A stretch of 5,490 bases of DNA from Alphaproteobacteria bacterium (GCA_029861675.1 JAOTYV010000304.1:1-5490), one strand, 5' to 3'. Counted from the stretch's first letter, positions 1 to 5,490 are shown. Made by a program: numbers and translations. Notes: generated by a model from the letters alone, not told the origin.

Positions 1-1022
1 GACGCCGCGCTGTTCGGGCCGAATGCCGCAAGATCGTACCCTTCAAGGATATTCAAGATCTGCACGAGGTGAATACCGCCCGAGCTTGGCGGCGGCATCG
101 AATAGACATCGTATCCGCGATACCGGCCATGAACCGGCTCACGCATAACCGCGCGGTAATCCGCGAGATCTTGTGCGGTAATAAGCCCCTTGTTGGCCTT
201 CATTTCCGCAACGATCCGTCCGGCGACGTCGCCCTTGTAGAATGCCGTTGCCCCGCCCTTGGCAATGGACCGGAGCGATTCAGCCAGATCGCGCTGCAGC
301 AGCCGGTCCCCGGCATTCAACGGTTTACCGTCCTTGCCGAAGAAAATCCGCTTTGTCTCCGACATTTTCTTGAGCCGTTTCGCCCGGCGTTTGAGTTGAT
401 GGGCCATGTCGCGGCTAACCAAAATTCCTTCGGCGGCGAACCGGATGGCCGGCGCCATCACCTTTTCGAGCGGCATGGTGCCGTAGCGCCGCAGCGCCAT
501 CGTCAGGCCGGCGACGGTACCGGGCACGCCGACCGATCGATGGCTGTATCGAACGCGAGCGCGATCGACCGCGCCATCCGCCTTGAGAAACATCGTTCTG
601 GTGGCCGATTTCGGCGCGGTTTCCCGGTAATCGATGGCGACGGTCTTGCCGTTTCCGGCAAGGTGCAGCAGCATGAATCCGCCACCGCCAATGTTGCCGG
701 CCCGGGGCAGCGTCACCGCCAGCGCAAAACCGACGGCAACCGCCGCATCCACCGCGTTACCGCCCTGCTGCAGAATGTCGATCCCAACGCCGGTTGCCCG
801 CGCTTCCTGCGACGAAACCATGCCACGGGTACCGAAGATCGGATGAATGCGATCCTGCGCGGATCGATAGCCATTTTCGAATTTGGGCGATTGCGCAAGC
901 GCGGAGATCGGGCCCAATGCCGCGAAACATACGGAAACAACTACATATGCGTACGTACGCATGCATGTACGTTTTTTCCGAAAATGATGAATCCGCGAAA
1001 TGTTCGAGCTTGCGTCGCCCAT
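1..1022 (-). CDS. ggt: Gamma-glutamyltransferase (gamma-glutamyl hydrolase), N-terminal 340 codons, cut by left window edge
   Basis: This enzyme transfers or hydrolyses the gamma-glutamyl group of glutathione or gamma-glutamyl-amides, usually in the periplasm. I translated the whole segment and found no frameshift or stop. Family landmarks are HGMVSSQEARAT near residue 67, GGNAVDAAVAV, PRAGNIGGGGFMLLH, and DYRETAP with the substrate-binding arginine at R133 (matching E. coli R114). VGVPGTVAGL and, near the edge, MPPPSSGGIHLVQILNILE follow. The catalytic threonine and small subunit lie outside the window. I chose the ATG at 1022 because AGGAG lies 11 bases upstream, just after the preceding stop codon. 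An in-frame ATG at 962 would give a more compact signal peptide (MRTYAYVVVSVCFAAL...) but has no ribosome site. Either start keeps the hydrophobic core and an ALA|QS cleavage site. The cysteine in the core does not fit a lipobox. It is the fourth gene of the operon, 17 bases after the alcohol dehydrogenase. The family call is very sure; the start is less so. Confidence 0.95.
   Translation of the reverse strand, partial: MGDASSNISRIHHFRKKRTCMRTYAYVVVSVCFAALGPISALAQSPKFENGYRSAQDRIHPIFGTRGMVSSQEARATGVGIDILQQGGNAVDAAVAVGFALAVTLPRAGNIGGGGFMLLHLAGNGKTVAIDYRETAPKSATRTMFLKADGAVDRARVRYSHRSVGVPGTVAGLTMALRRYGTMPLEKVMAPAIRFAAEGILVSRDMAHQLKRRAKRLKKMSETKRIFFGKDGKPLNAGDRLLQRDLAESLRSIAKGGATAFYKGDVAGRIVAEMKANKGLITAQDLADYRAVMREPVHGRYRGYDVYSMPPPSSGGIHLVQILNILEGYDLAAFGPNSAA
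942..972. repeat. 31-base perfectly alternating purine/pyrimidine tract with nested palindromes
   Basis: Every base from 942 to 972 alternates pyrimidine and purine without exception. The tract contains the perfect 12-base palindrome GCGTACGTACGC (949-960), followed by overlapping GCATGC and ATGCAT words. Such tracts can adopt Z-DNA or a small cruciform under negative supercoiling; that is known for the sequence class and inferred here. It covers the shorter candidate start codon of the gamma-glutamyltransferase (960-962) and codes for its first residues (M-R-T-Y-A-Y). The alternation is read directly; any function is unproven. Confidence 0.6.
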
Positions 1023-1033
1023 TGTTGTTTCGG

Positions 1034-1038
1034 CTCCT
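1034..1038 (-). promoter_or_regulatory. Ribosome binding site for the gamma-glutamyltransferase
   Basis: The minus strand reads AGGAG here, one base after the alcohol dehydrogenase stop codon (1040-1042) and 11 bases before the ATG at 1020-1022. The spacing is somewhat long. It supports the upstream start over the ATG at 960-962, which is preceded by an A-rich stretch without a purine-rich GG core. Confidence 0.55.
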
Positions 1039-1039
1039 G

Positions 1040-2221
1040 TCATTCTTGGAGTCGCCCTTCCACCGCATTGACAAATATTTCTTTTAGATCAGAAACACCA
1101 ACGATTCTAGGATTTCCGGCGCGCGTCGGATCAGCATGCGCGAGCTGGGCAATCCGATCGCATTGTTTCGAATCAACCGCGATTTCACTTAATCCATGGG
1201 GTATGCCGACTGTACGTCTCAGCGCCATAATCCACTCGAAGACACTGTCGAACGTGGGATCCGGCAGCCCTAGCGTACGCCCCAATTGGGCAAATTTTTG
1301 CTCGATCTCAGGCCGGTTGAACTGCAATACATACGGCAGAACGATTGCGTTCGTCAGGCCGTGATGGGTCCCATAGAGAGCGCCCACCGCGTGGCTGATG
1401 GAATGCACCGCGCCCAATCCTTTTTGGAACGCGGTCGCGCCCATCGACGCCGCAACCAACATGTGCGTCCGTGCGGCAATATCGGCGCCATCCGCATACG
1501 CCTTCGGCAACCATTCGGCGCACAACCGAAGCCCTTCGAGGGCCACGCCATCGGCCAGCGGATGGAATCCCGGTGCGCAGAACGCCTCGAGACTATGGGT
1601 GAGCGCGTCCATGCCCGTCGCCGCCGTAAGGTTGGGCGGCAGCCCGACACAGAGCTCCGGATCGGCGACGACCGCCTGCGGCATCATCCCCGGATGGAAG
1701 ATGATCCGTTTGATCCCGCTATCGCCTTGGGTGATGACCGCGGCGCGGCCAACTTCCGATCCGGTGCCGGCCGTTGTGGGAATGGCCACGACCGGCGCGA
1801 TCGCCGCCGCATCCGCCCGCCGCCAATTGTCGCCCACATCCTCGAAATCCGCCAAGGCCCGGCTCTGGCCCGATTGAAAGGCGATGGCCTTGCCGGCATC
1901 GAGCGCACTGCCGCCACCGAAGGCGATCACGCCATCATGGCCGCCATCGCGAAAGACCTGGACGCCGGCGGCGACTTCCGTCTCGTTCGGATTCGGCTGA
2001 AGATCGGCGAAAAGACCGGCAACCAGCGCCTCGTCCGCCAACATCGCCTGAAGCCGCGCCACCATCGGGAGCCCGGCGAGACCGGGATCGGTCACGATCA
2101 AGGGCCTGGAAATGCCCTTTTCGCGGCACAACGACGGCACCTCGCGAAGGCGCCCCGGACCGATATGGATTTCCGTCGGAAAGCTCCAATCGGCGGTCAG
2201 TGTTTTCGGATCGATTGGCAT
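1040..2221 (-). CDS. Iron-containing (group III) alcohol dehydrogenase, 393 aa
   Basis: A cytosolic NAD(P)-dependent alcohol dehydrogenase of the FucO/AdhB type, expected to interconvert a primary alcohol and its aldehyde. The N-terminal dinucleotide-binding half shows VTDPGL (D45, equivalent to the NAD-preferring aspartate of FucO), GGGSALDAGKA at 102-112 and PTTAGTGSEV at 148-157. The C-terminal helical half carries the metal ligands D205 and H209 (MDALTHSLEAF), H273 (HSISHAVG) and H287 (GTHHGLTNA), with the 4- and 14-residue spacings usual for the family. A conserved DPTRAGNPR lies near residue 364. Length is normal for the family. I chose the ATG at 2221, 11 bases after the ligase gene's stop codon, over a TTG at 2266 that would add 15 low-complexity residues and overlap the ligase. 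There is little ribosome site, so translational coupling is likely. In this operon it probably oxidises the hydroxyl of a gamma-glutamylated or free amino alcohol; this is inferred. Confidence 0.94.
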   Translation of the reverse strand: MPIDPKTLTADWSFPTEIHIGPGRLREVPSLCREKGISRPLIVTDPGLAGLPMVARLQAMLADEALVAGLFADLQPNPNETEVAAGVQVFRDGGHDGVIAFGGGSALDAGKAIAFQSGQSRALADFEDVGDNWRRADAAAIAPVVAIPTTAGTGSEVGRAAVITQGDSGIKRIIFHPGMMPQAVVADPELCVGLPPNLTAATGMDALTHSLEAFCAPGFHPLADGVALEGLRLCAEWLPKAYADGADIAARTHMLVAASMGATAFQKGLGAVHSISHAVGALYGTHHGLTNAIVLPYVLQFNRPEIEQKFAQLGRTLGLPDPTFDSVFEWIMALRRTVGIPHGLSEIAVDSKQCDRIAQLAHADPTRAGNPRIVGVSDLKEIFVNAVEGRLQE

Positions 2222-2232
2222 CGGCGTCGGGC

Positions 2233-3597
2233 TCAACCGCGTTCGAAGTTGCGCTGGAGTTCCCAATCGGTCACCCGGCCGTCATATTCGCTCTGTTCCC
2301 ATTTTCCGGTATGGAGGTAGTGCTCCACGACCGCGTCGCCGAGCAGTTGGCGCAGAACCGTCGACCCCTCCAACGCGCTGAGCGCTTCGCGCAACGTTCC
2401 CGGAATATCTCGGACCGCCTCCATCTCATAGAGGTTGCCGGAAATTTCCGGTTCCAGTTCCAGCTTGTTCTCGATGCCGTACAAACCGGCGGCGATCAGC
2501 GCCGCATAGGCGAGGTAGGGATTCGCGTCGGCGCCCGGAATGCGGCATTCGACCCGAAAGGCGGGACCGTGTCCCACCAGGCGGAACCCCGCGGTCCGAT
2601 TGTCCCGGCTCCATCCCGTCTTGGTCGGCGCGAATGATCCCGCCTGAAACCGTTTGTAGGAATTGATGTAGGGCGCCAGGAAGTAGGTCATCTCACCGGC
2701 CAGGGCGAGCTGCCCCGCAAGATAATGGCGGAACACATCGGACATGCCGTCGGCCGCGGCGCCATCATGGAAAACCGGCGTGTCAGTATCGGCATTCCAC
2801 AGCGACGAATGGATATGGCAGCTATTGCCGGCAAACTGATTGTCCCATTTCGCCATGAAAGTGATCGACTTGCCCTGGGCATAGGCGATTTCTTTCGCGC
2901 CGTTCTTGTAGATGCTGTGCCGATCCGCCATTACCAGCGCTTCCGCATAGCGCAGGTTGATCTCTTCCTGGCCCGGCCCCCATTCGCCCTTGGAAAATTC
3001 GACCGGGACACCGGCCCCCTCCATGCCGTTGCGAATGGCGCGGATCAGCCCTTCCTCCTTGGTCGTCTGGAAAATGTGGTAGTCCTCGGAATACCAGCCT
3101 GCGGTGGCGAGGCCGCGATAGCCCTTTTCGCGGGCCCCGTCATAGGTCTCGTCGAAGACGTATAATTCCAGCTCGGACCCCATTTTGGCGACGAACCCCA
3201 TCTCGCGGGCGCGCGCCAACTGGCGTTTGAGAATCGACCGGGGCGCATGGCCGAGATCCTCGCCGTGATGGTCGACGCAGTCGGCCATTACCAGCGCCGT
3301 CGCCTCCAGCCAGGGAATTCGCCGCAACGTGGCCAAATCCGGTTTGAGGGCAAAATCGCCATATCCCTTGTCCCAGGACGCCGCCTGATAGCCGGGAACC
3401 GGTTCCATATCCATATCGACAGTCAGCAGATAGTCGCACACATGCATCTCGTCGATGCACTGATCGAGGAAAAACCGGCCGGTCACCCGCTTCCCGATCA
3501 AGCGCCCCTGCATGTCCGGAAAACACACCAAAACGGTGTCGATCTCGCCACTGCCGATGGCCGCCTGCAATGCCGCAATATCAAGAATACCGTCCAT
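2233..3597 (-). CDS. Glutamine synthetase-family gamma-glutamylamine ligase (PuuA/IpuC-like), 454 aa
   Basis: A glutamine synthetase fold ligase expected to join glutamate to an amine with ATP hydrolysis, in the cytosol. The N-terminal beta-grasp domain covers about 1-115, including DTVLVCFPDMQGRLIGKR. The catalytic domain follows with the metal-binding pair GSELEL (E142, E144), GEWGPGQEEIN (E205, E212), CHIHSSLW (H261, H263), KRFQAGSFAPTKTGWSRDNRTAGFR (positions 315-339) and RVECRIPGADANPYLAYAA (E350, R352). True GlnA usually has an N-R-S-A-x-x-R-I-P type loop. Here FRLVGHG follows instead, and the adenylylation tyrosine tail is not recognisable, so ammonia assimilation is unlikely. The ATG at 3597 has AGGT 7 bases upstream, overlapping the stop codon of the aldehyde dehydrogenase gene. 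The neighbours (aldehyde and alcohol dehydrogenases, gamma-glutamyltransferase) support a gamma-glutamylated amine pathway. The amine is unknown: putrescine, ethanolamine, alaninol and others remain possible. Confidence 0.92.
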   Translation of the reverse strand: MDGILDIAALQAAIGSGEIDTVLVCFPDMQGRLIGKRVTGRFFLDQCIDEMHVCDYLLTVDMDMEPVPGYQAASWDKGYGDFALKPDLATLRRIPWLEATALVMADCVDHHGEDLGHAPRSILKRQLARAREMGFVAKMGSELELYVFDETYDGAREKGYRGLATAGWYSEDYHIFQTTKEEGLIRAIRNGMEGAGVPVEFSKGEWGPGQEEINLRYAEALVMADRHSIYKNGAKEIAYAQGKSITFMAKWDNQFAGNSCHIHSSLWNADTDTPVFHDGAAADGMSDVFRHYLAGQLALAGEMTYFLAPYINSYKRFQAGSFAPTKTGWSRDNRTAGFRLVGHGPAFRVECRIPGADANPYLAYAALIAAGLYGIENKLELEPEISGNLYEMEAVRDIPGTLREALSALEGSTVLRQLLGDAVVEHYLHTGKWEQSEYDGRVTDWELQRNFERG

Positions 3598-3604
3598 CGA
3601 TTTT

Positions 3605-3610
3605 ACCTCA
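3605..3610 (-). promoter_or_regulatory. Ribosome binding site of the ligase gene, fused to the aldehyde dehydrogenase stop codon
   Basis: The minus strand reads TGAGGT. TGA (3608-3610) ends the aldehyde dehydrogenase and the overlapping GAGGT acts as the Shine-Dalgarno sequence, 7 bases before the ATG at 3595-3597. A ribosome finishing the first gene sits on the start site of the second, which suggests coupled translation. Confidence 0.6.
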
Positions 3611-4999
3611 TCCTGCCAGCCGCAAATGATATGACTTCGGCCGCGTCAATTGCTCGTAGCCGACCTGGGATAATGTGCATCCACGGCCGGATTGTTTCAC
3701 CCCCGTCCAGGCCAGCGCCGGGTCGAGATAGTCGCAGCGATTCATGAAAACGGTCCCGGTTTCCAACTGTTCGCCGAGATGTAGGGCCGCATCCGCATCC
3801 CGGGTCCAAATGGAAGCGGTGAGGCCAAAATCGCTGTCGTTCATCAACGCCACGGCGTCGCCGTCATCCGCCACCGGCATAATACCGACGACCGGGCCGA
3901 AACTCTCTTCCCGCATCACCGCCATGCGATGATCGACGCCGGTCAGGACTTGCGGGGCAAGATAGGCGGAGTCGCCGTGATCCATCGGAAAACCGGCGGG
4001 ATCGATATGCGTACGCGCACCAGCGGACACGGCATCAGCCACTTGCACGCGTACGTCATCCGCCAAAGACATACGCGCCATTGGGCCAATTGTTGTATTT
4101 TGTGACAAAGGGTTGCCCAATTTGTAATCGCGCACCATCTCGGTGTACGCATCGATAAAATCGTCAAAAAGGCTCTTGTGTACGTATATTCGCTCGATTC
4201 CGCAGCATGACTGACCCGAATTGAAGAAAGCCCCGTCAACCAAATTCTCCACCGTTGCATCGATCGACGCGTCGGCCCGCACATAGGCCGGATCCTTGCC
4301 GCCCAATTCCAATCCGGCGCCGGCAAACCGGCCGGACAGCGCGCGCTGAACCGCCAACCCCCCTTCGACCGACCCGGTAAAGGCGACAAAGCCGACCTCC
4401 GGTTGCCGCATGAGCGCTTCCGCCTGGGCATGACCGAGATAGAGGTATTGAAATACCCCATCCGGCAACGCCGCTTCGGCAAAAGCGGCCGCCATCCGTT
4501 CGGCGGAAAGCGGCGTCTGGTGCGATGGTTTCAGGATCACCGCATTGCCCGCCAGCAATGCCGGCATAATGGCATTCACCGACGTGAGATAAGGATAGTT
4601 CCAGGGCGCCAGGACAAACACCAATCCTAACGGATCACGGCGGATGAAGCGGCGAAACCCCGGCATAGGCGCTGCCTCGATATCCGCGAGGGCCGCCGGC
4701 GCGATCTCGATCATATGACGGGCGCGCTCGGCAAATCCGCGGATTTCGCCCGGCGAATGGGCGATCGGCCGGCCCATTTGCCGGGTCAGCTCCTCGGCGA
4801 TCGCCGGACCGTCCCGTTCGAACGCATCGACCGCGCGGAAGAGGATTTCCTGGCGTTTCTCAACCGGCAGCCGGCGCCAGTCGGATTGTGCTGTCTGTGC
4901 CCGCGCGACGGCGTCTGAAACGGCGGCGTCGGCCGCCATCTCCCGTTCTACGAAGATTTGGCCGTCGATCGGCGAAACGGTCCGGAGAATATCGCTCAA
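3608..4999 (-). CDS. NAD(P)-dependent aldehyde dehydrogenase, 463 aa, UUG start
   Basis: An aldehyde dehydrogenase superfamily enzyme oxidising an aldehyde to a carboxylate in the cytosol. Motifs in order are APWNYPY (N134), [15 protein letters not shown] (K157), FTGS (207-210), LELGGKDP (general-base E231), [11 protein letters not shown] (catalytic C265, followed by C266) and EESFGPV (E366, cofactor). The C-terminal GVKQSGRG completes the fold. The overall layout and length resemble the E. coli Sad/YneI subgroup. The residue after KPS is H160, where many NAD enzymes have glutamate, so cofactor choice is open. The start is TTG at 4997-4999: AAGGAG lies 5 bases upstream and an in-frame TAA lies four codons upstream (5009-5011), so no earlier start is possible. 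The next methionine, M21, would cut into the conserved N-terminus. It is the first gene of the operon. It probably takes the aldehyde made by the co-transcribed alcohol dehydrogenase; this is inferred. Confidence 0.95.
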   Translation of the reverse strand: MSDILRTVSPIDGQIFVEREMAADAAVSDAVARAQTAQSDWRRLPVEKRQEILFRAVDAFERDGPAIAEELTRQMGRPIAHSPGEIRGFAERARHMIEIAPAALADIEAAPMPGFRRFIRRDPLGLVFVLAPWNYPYLTSVNAIMPALLAGNAVILKPSHQTPLSAERMAAAFAEAALPDGVFQYLYLGHAQAEALMRQPEVGFVAFTGSVEGGLAVQRALSGRFAGAGLELGGKDPAYVRADASIDATVENLVDGAFFNSGQSCCGIERIYVHKSLFDDFIDAYTEMVRDYKLGNPLSQNTTIGPMARMSLADDVRVQVADAVSAGARTHIDPAGFPMDHGDSAYLAPQVLTGVDHRMAVMREESFGPVVGIMPVADDGDAVALMNDSDFGLTASIWTRDADAALHLGEQLETGTVFMNRCDYLDPALAWTGVKQSGRGCTLSQVGYEQLTRPKSYHLRLAG

Positions 5000-5004
5000 G
5001 CGGG

Positions 5005-5010
5005 CTCCTT
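5005..5010 (-). promoter_or_regulatory. Strong ribosome binding site before a UUG start
   Basis: The minus strand reads a perfect AAGGAG, 5 bases before TTG at 4997-4999. The in-frame TAA at 5009-5011 overlaps its first two bases. Together they fix the aldehyde dehydrogenase start as UUG. Confidence 0.8.
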
Positions 5011-5066
5011 ACGCGGCGCGGGGAACGGGATGAACAGCCGGGGCGCCTCGCGCTTGATAGCACCTT

Positions 5067-5090
5067 GCAACGATTCGCGAAAGATGTTGC
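5067..5090. promoter_or_regulatory. Candidate operator dyad in the divergent promoter region
   Basis: GCAAC (5067-5071) and GTTGC (5086-5090) form a 5-base inverted repeat. It surrounds the 8-base palindrome TTCGCGAA (5074-5081), whose centre is one base off the outer dyad's centre. The position between divergent genes suits a dimeric regulator, but short dyads of this kind occur by chance. No regulator gene is visible in the window. Confidence 0.25.
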
Positions 5091-5138
5091 CTGGGCTGAC
5101 AAATCCTACGCGCTCTGCGACGATGCGGCGCGCAATGC

Positions 5139-5143
5139 AGGGG
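5139..5143 (+). promoter_or_regulatory. Ribosome binding site of glpK
   Basis: AGGGG lies 8 bases before the ATG at 5152-5154. It supports this start even though the frame stays open further upstream. Confidence 0.6.
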
Positions 5144-5151
5144 AAATAGGC

Positions 5152-5490
5152 ATGAGCAGCACCGACGCCATCATCGCCATCGACCAGGGCACGACAAGCA
5201 CGCGGGCAATCCTGTTCGATAGCGACCGAATGCCCCTCGCCACCGCGCAGCGCGAGCTCACGCAGCACTACCCCCACCCCGGCTGGGTCGAACACGATGC
5301 GGAGGAGATTTGGCAGGCAACCGTCGACACCGTGCGCGACGTCATCGCCCGGGCGCCCGGCGGCGTCGCCTCGATCCGGGCGATCGGCATCACCAATCAG
5401 CGCGAAACCACCGTGGTCTGGGATGCCGAGACCGGCAAACCGGTGCTTCGCGCCATCGTCTGGCAGGACCGGCGGACTGCCGAAACCTGC
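5152..5490 (+). CDS. glpK: Glycerol kinase, first 113 codons, cut by right window edge
   Basis: A cytosolic FGGY-family kinase that phosphorylates glycerol with ATP to sn-glycerol 3-phosphate. The visible part is the first portion of FGGY domain I. It shows the phosphate-binding [15 protein letters not shown] (9-23), the glycerol kinase hallmark [16 protein letters not shown] (39-54), [13 protein letters not shown] (79-91) with the glycerol-contacting R84 and E85, and [10 protein letters not shown] (102-111) with W104. These match E. coli GlpK closely and separate it from xylulose or gluconate kinases. The full protein is usually about 500 residues, so roughly a fifth is seen. It is transcribed divergently from the gamma-glutamyl operon and may or may not share a regulator with it. 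Its other glp partners (glpF, glpD, glpR) are not in the window. Confidence 0.95.
   Translation, partial: MSSTDAIIAIDQGTTSTRAILFDSDRMPLATAQRELTQHYPHPGWVEHDAEEIWQATVDTVRDVIARAPGGVASIRAIGITNQRETTVVWDAETGKPVLRAIVWQDRRTAETC

Larger units (their letters stand above)
5000..5151. promoter_or_regulatory. Divergent intergenic region between the aldehyde dehydrogenase operon and glpK
   Basis: This 152-base gap must hold the promoters of both transcription units, unless they start inside the neighbouring genes. I could not identify a convincing sigma-70 pair on either strand. TTGATA at 5054-5059 on the plus strand is the best -35 look-alike but lacks a good -10 at normal spacing. A small dyad at 5067-5090 is the best operator candidate. 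No tRNA, riboswitch or terminator hairpin is evident. Confidence 0.6.

Noticed and set aside
957..1022. Lipoprotein signal in the gamma-glutamyltransferase
   Set aside because: The cysteine in the hydrophobic core is preceded by V-S-V, which does not fit a lipobox (a small residue is needed just before the cysteine). A normal ALA|QS cleavage site follows.
69..1364. Long plus-strand open frame (431 codons)
   Set aside because: It lies antisense to the gamma-glutamyltransferase and the alcohol dehydrogenase 3' end, both with clear family motifs. Its translation is low-complexity and arginine-rich with no recognisable domain.
2222..2266. Longer alcohol dehydrogenase start at TTG 2266
   Set aside because: It adds 15 residues that look like out-of-frame ligase coding sequence, whereas the ATG at 2221 fits the family N-terminus and operon spacing.
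1286..2637. Two overlapping plus-strand open frames opposite the alcohol dehydrogenase and ligase
   Set aside because: Their translations are arginine- and proline-rich and lack motifs, which is typical of antisense frames in GC-rich genes. The minus-strand genes carry complete catalytic motifs.
2233..3597. Ligase as an ordinary ammonia-assimilating GlnA
   Set aside because: The FRLVGHG segment after the NRTAG loop, the absence of a recognisable adenylylation site and the catabolic operon context all point to a gamma-glutamylamine ligase.
4996..5295. Minus-strand open frame of 99 codons whose TGA overlaps the UUG start of the aldehyde dehydrogenase
   Set aside because: The stop/start overlap looks operonic, but most of it is antisense to glpK and the rest crosses the promoter gap. 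No family resemblance and no good ribosome site were seen.

Overview
The window looks like chromosomal DNA from a GC-rich proteobacterium, most likely an alphaproteobacterium. I infer this from the GC-rich codon use, the gene families present and the tight operon packing. The lineage is inferred and was not tested by any search. Coding density is very high. The only intergenic stretch of any length is about 150 bases, between two divergent transcription units. I see no RNA genes, CRISPR arrays, insertion sequences or clear terminators.

Minus strand, 4999 down to the left edge: four genes with gaps of only 10, 11 and 17 bases, almost certainly one operon. In transcription order they are an NAD(P)-dependent aldehyde dehydrogenase (UUG start with a perfect AAGGAG ribosome site), a glutamine synthetase-family ligase of the gamma-glutamylamine (PuuA/IpuC-like) type, an iron-containing (group III) alcohol dehydrogenase, and a gamma-glutamyltransferase with a signal peptide. 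The last gene is cut by the window edge before its autoprocessing threonine. Plus strand, 5152 to the right edge: the first 113 codons of glycerol kinase (glpK), transcribed divergently.

The four minus-strand genes make chemical sense together as a gamma-glutamylation route for an amine or amino alcohol. The ligase would mask the amino group with glutamate. The alcohol dehydrogenase and aldehyde dehydrogenase would oxidise the hydroxyl to an aldehyde and then an acid. The gamma-glutamyltransferase would remove the glutamyl group. This resembles the Puu putrescine route and even more the Ipu isopropylamine/alaninol route. However, the flavin oxidase PuuB and the cytosolic hydrolase PuuD are not seen, and an alcohol dehydrogenase and an apparently exported gamma-glutamyl hydrolase are present instead. 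The substrate cannot be read from the sequence.

Fine-scale points of interest are a 31-base perfectly alternating purine/pyrimidine tract over the start of the gamma-glutamyltransferase gene, two competing starts for that gene, ribosome sites that overlap or directly follow upstream stop codons, a locally AT-richer patch around the aldehyde dehydrogenase active-site codons, and a small dyad in the divergent promoter region.
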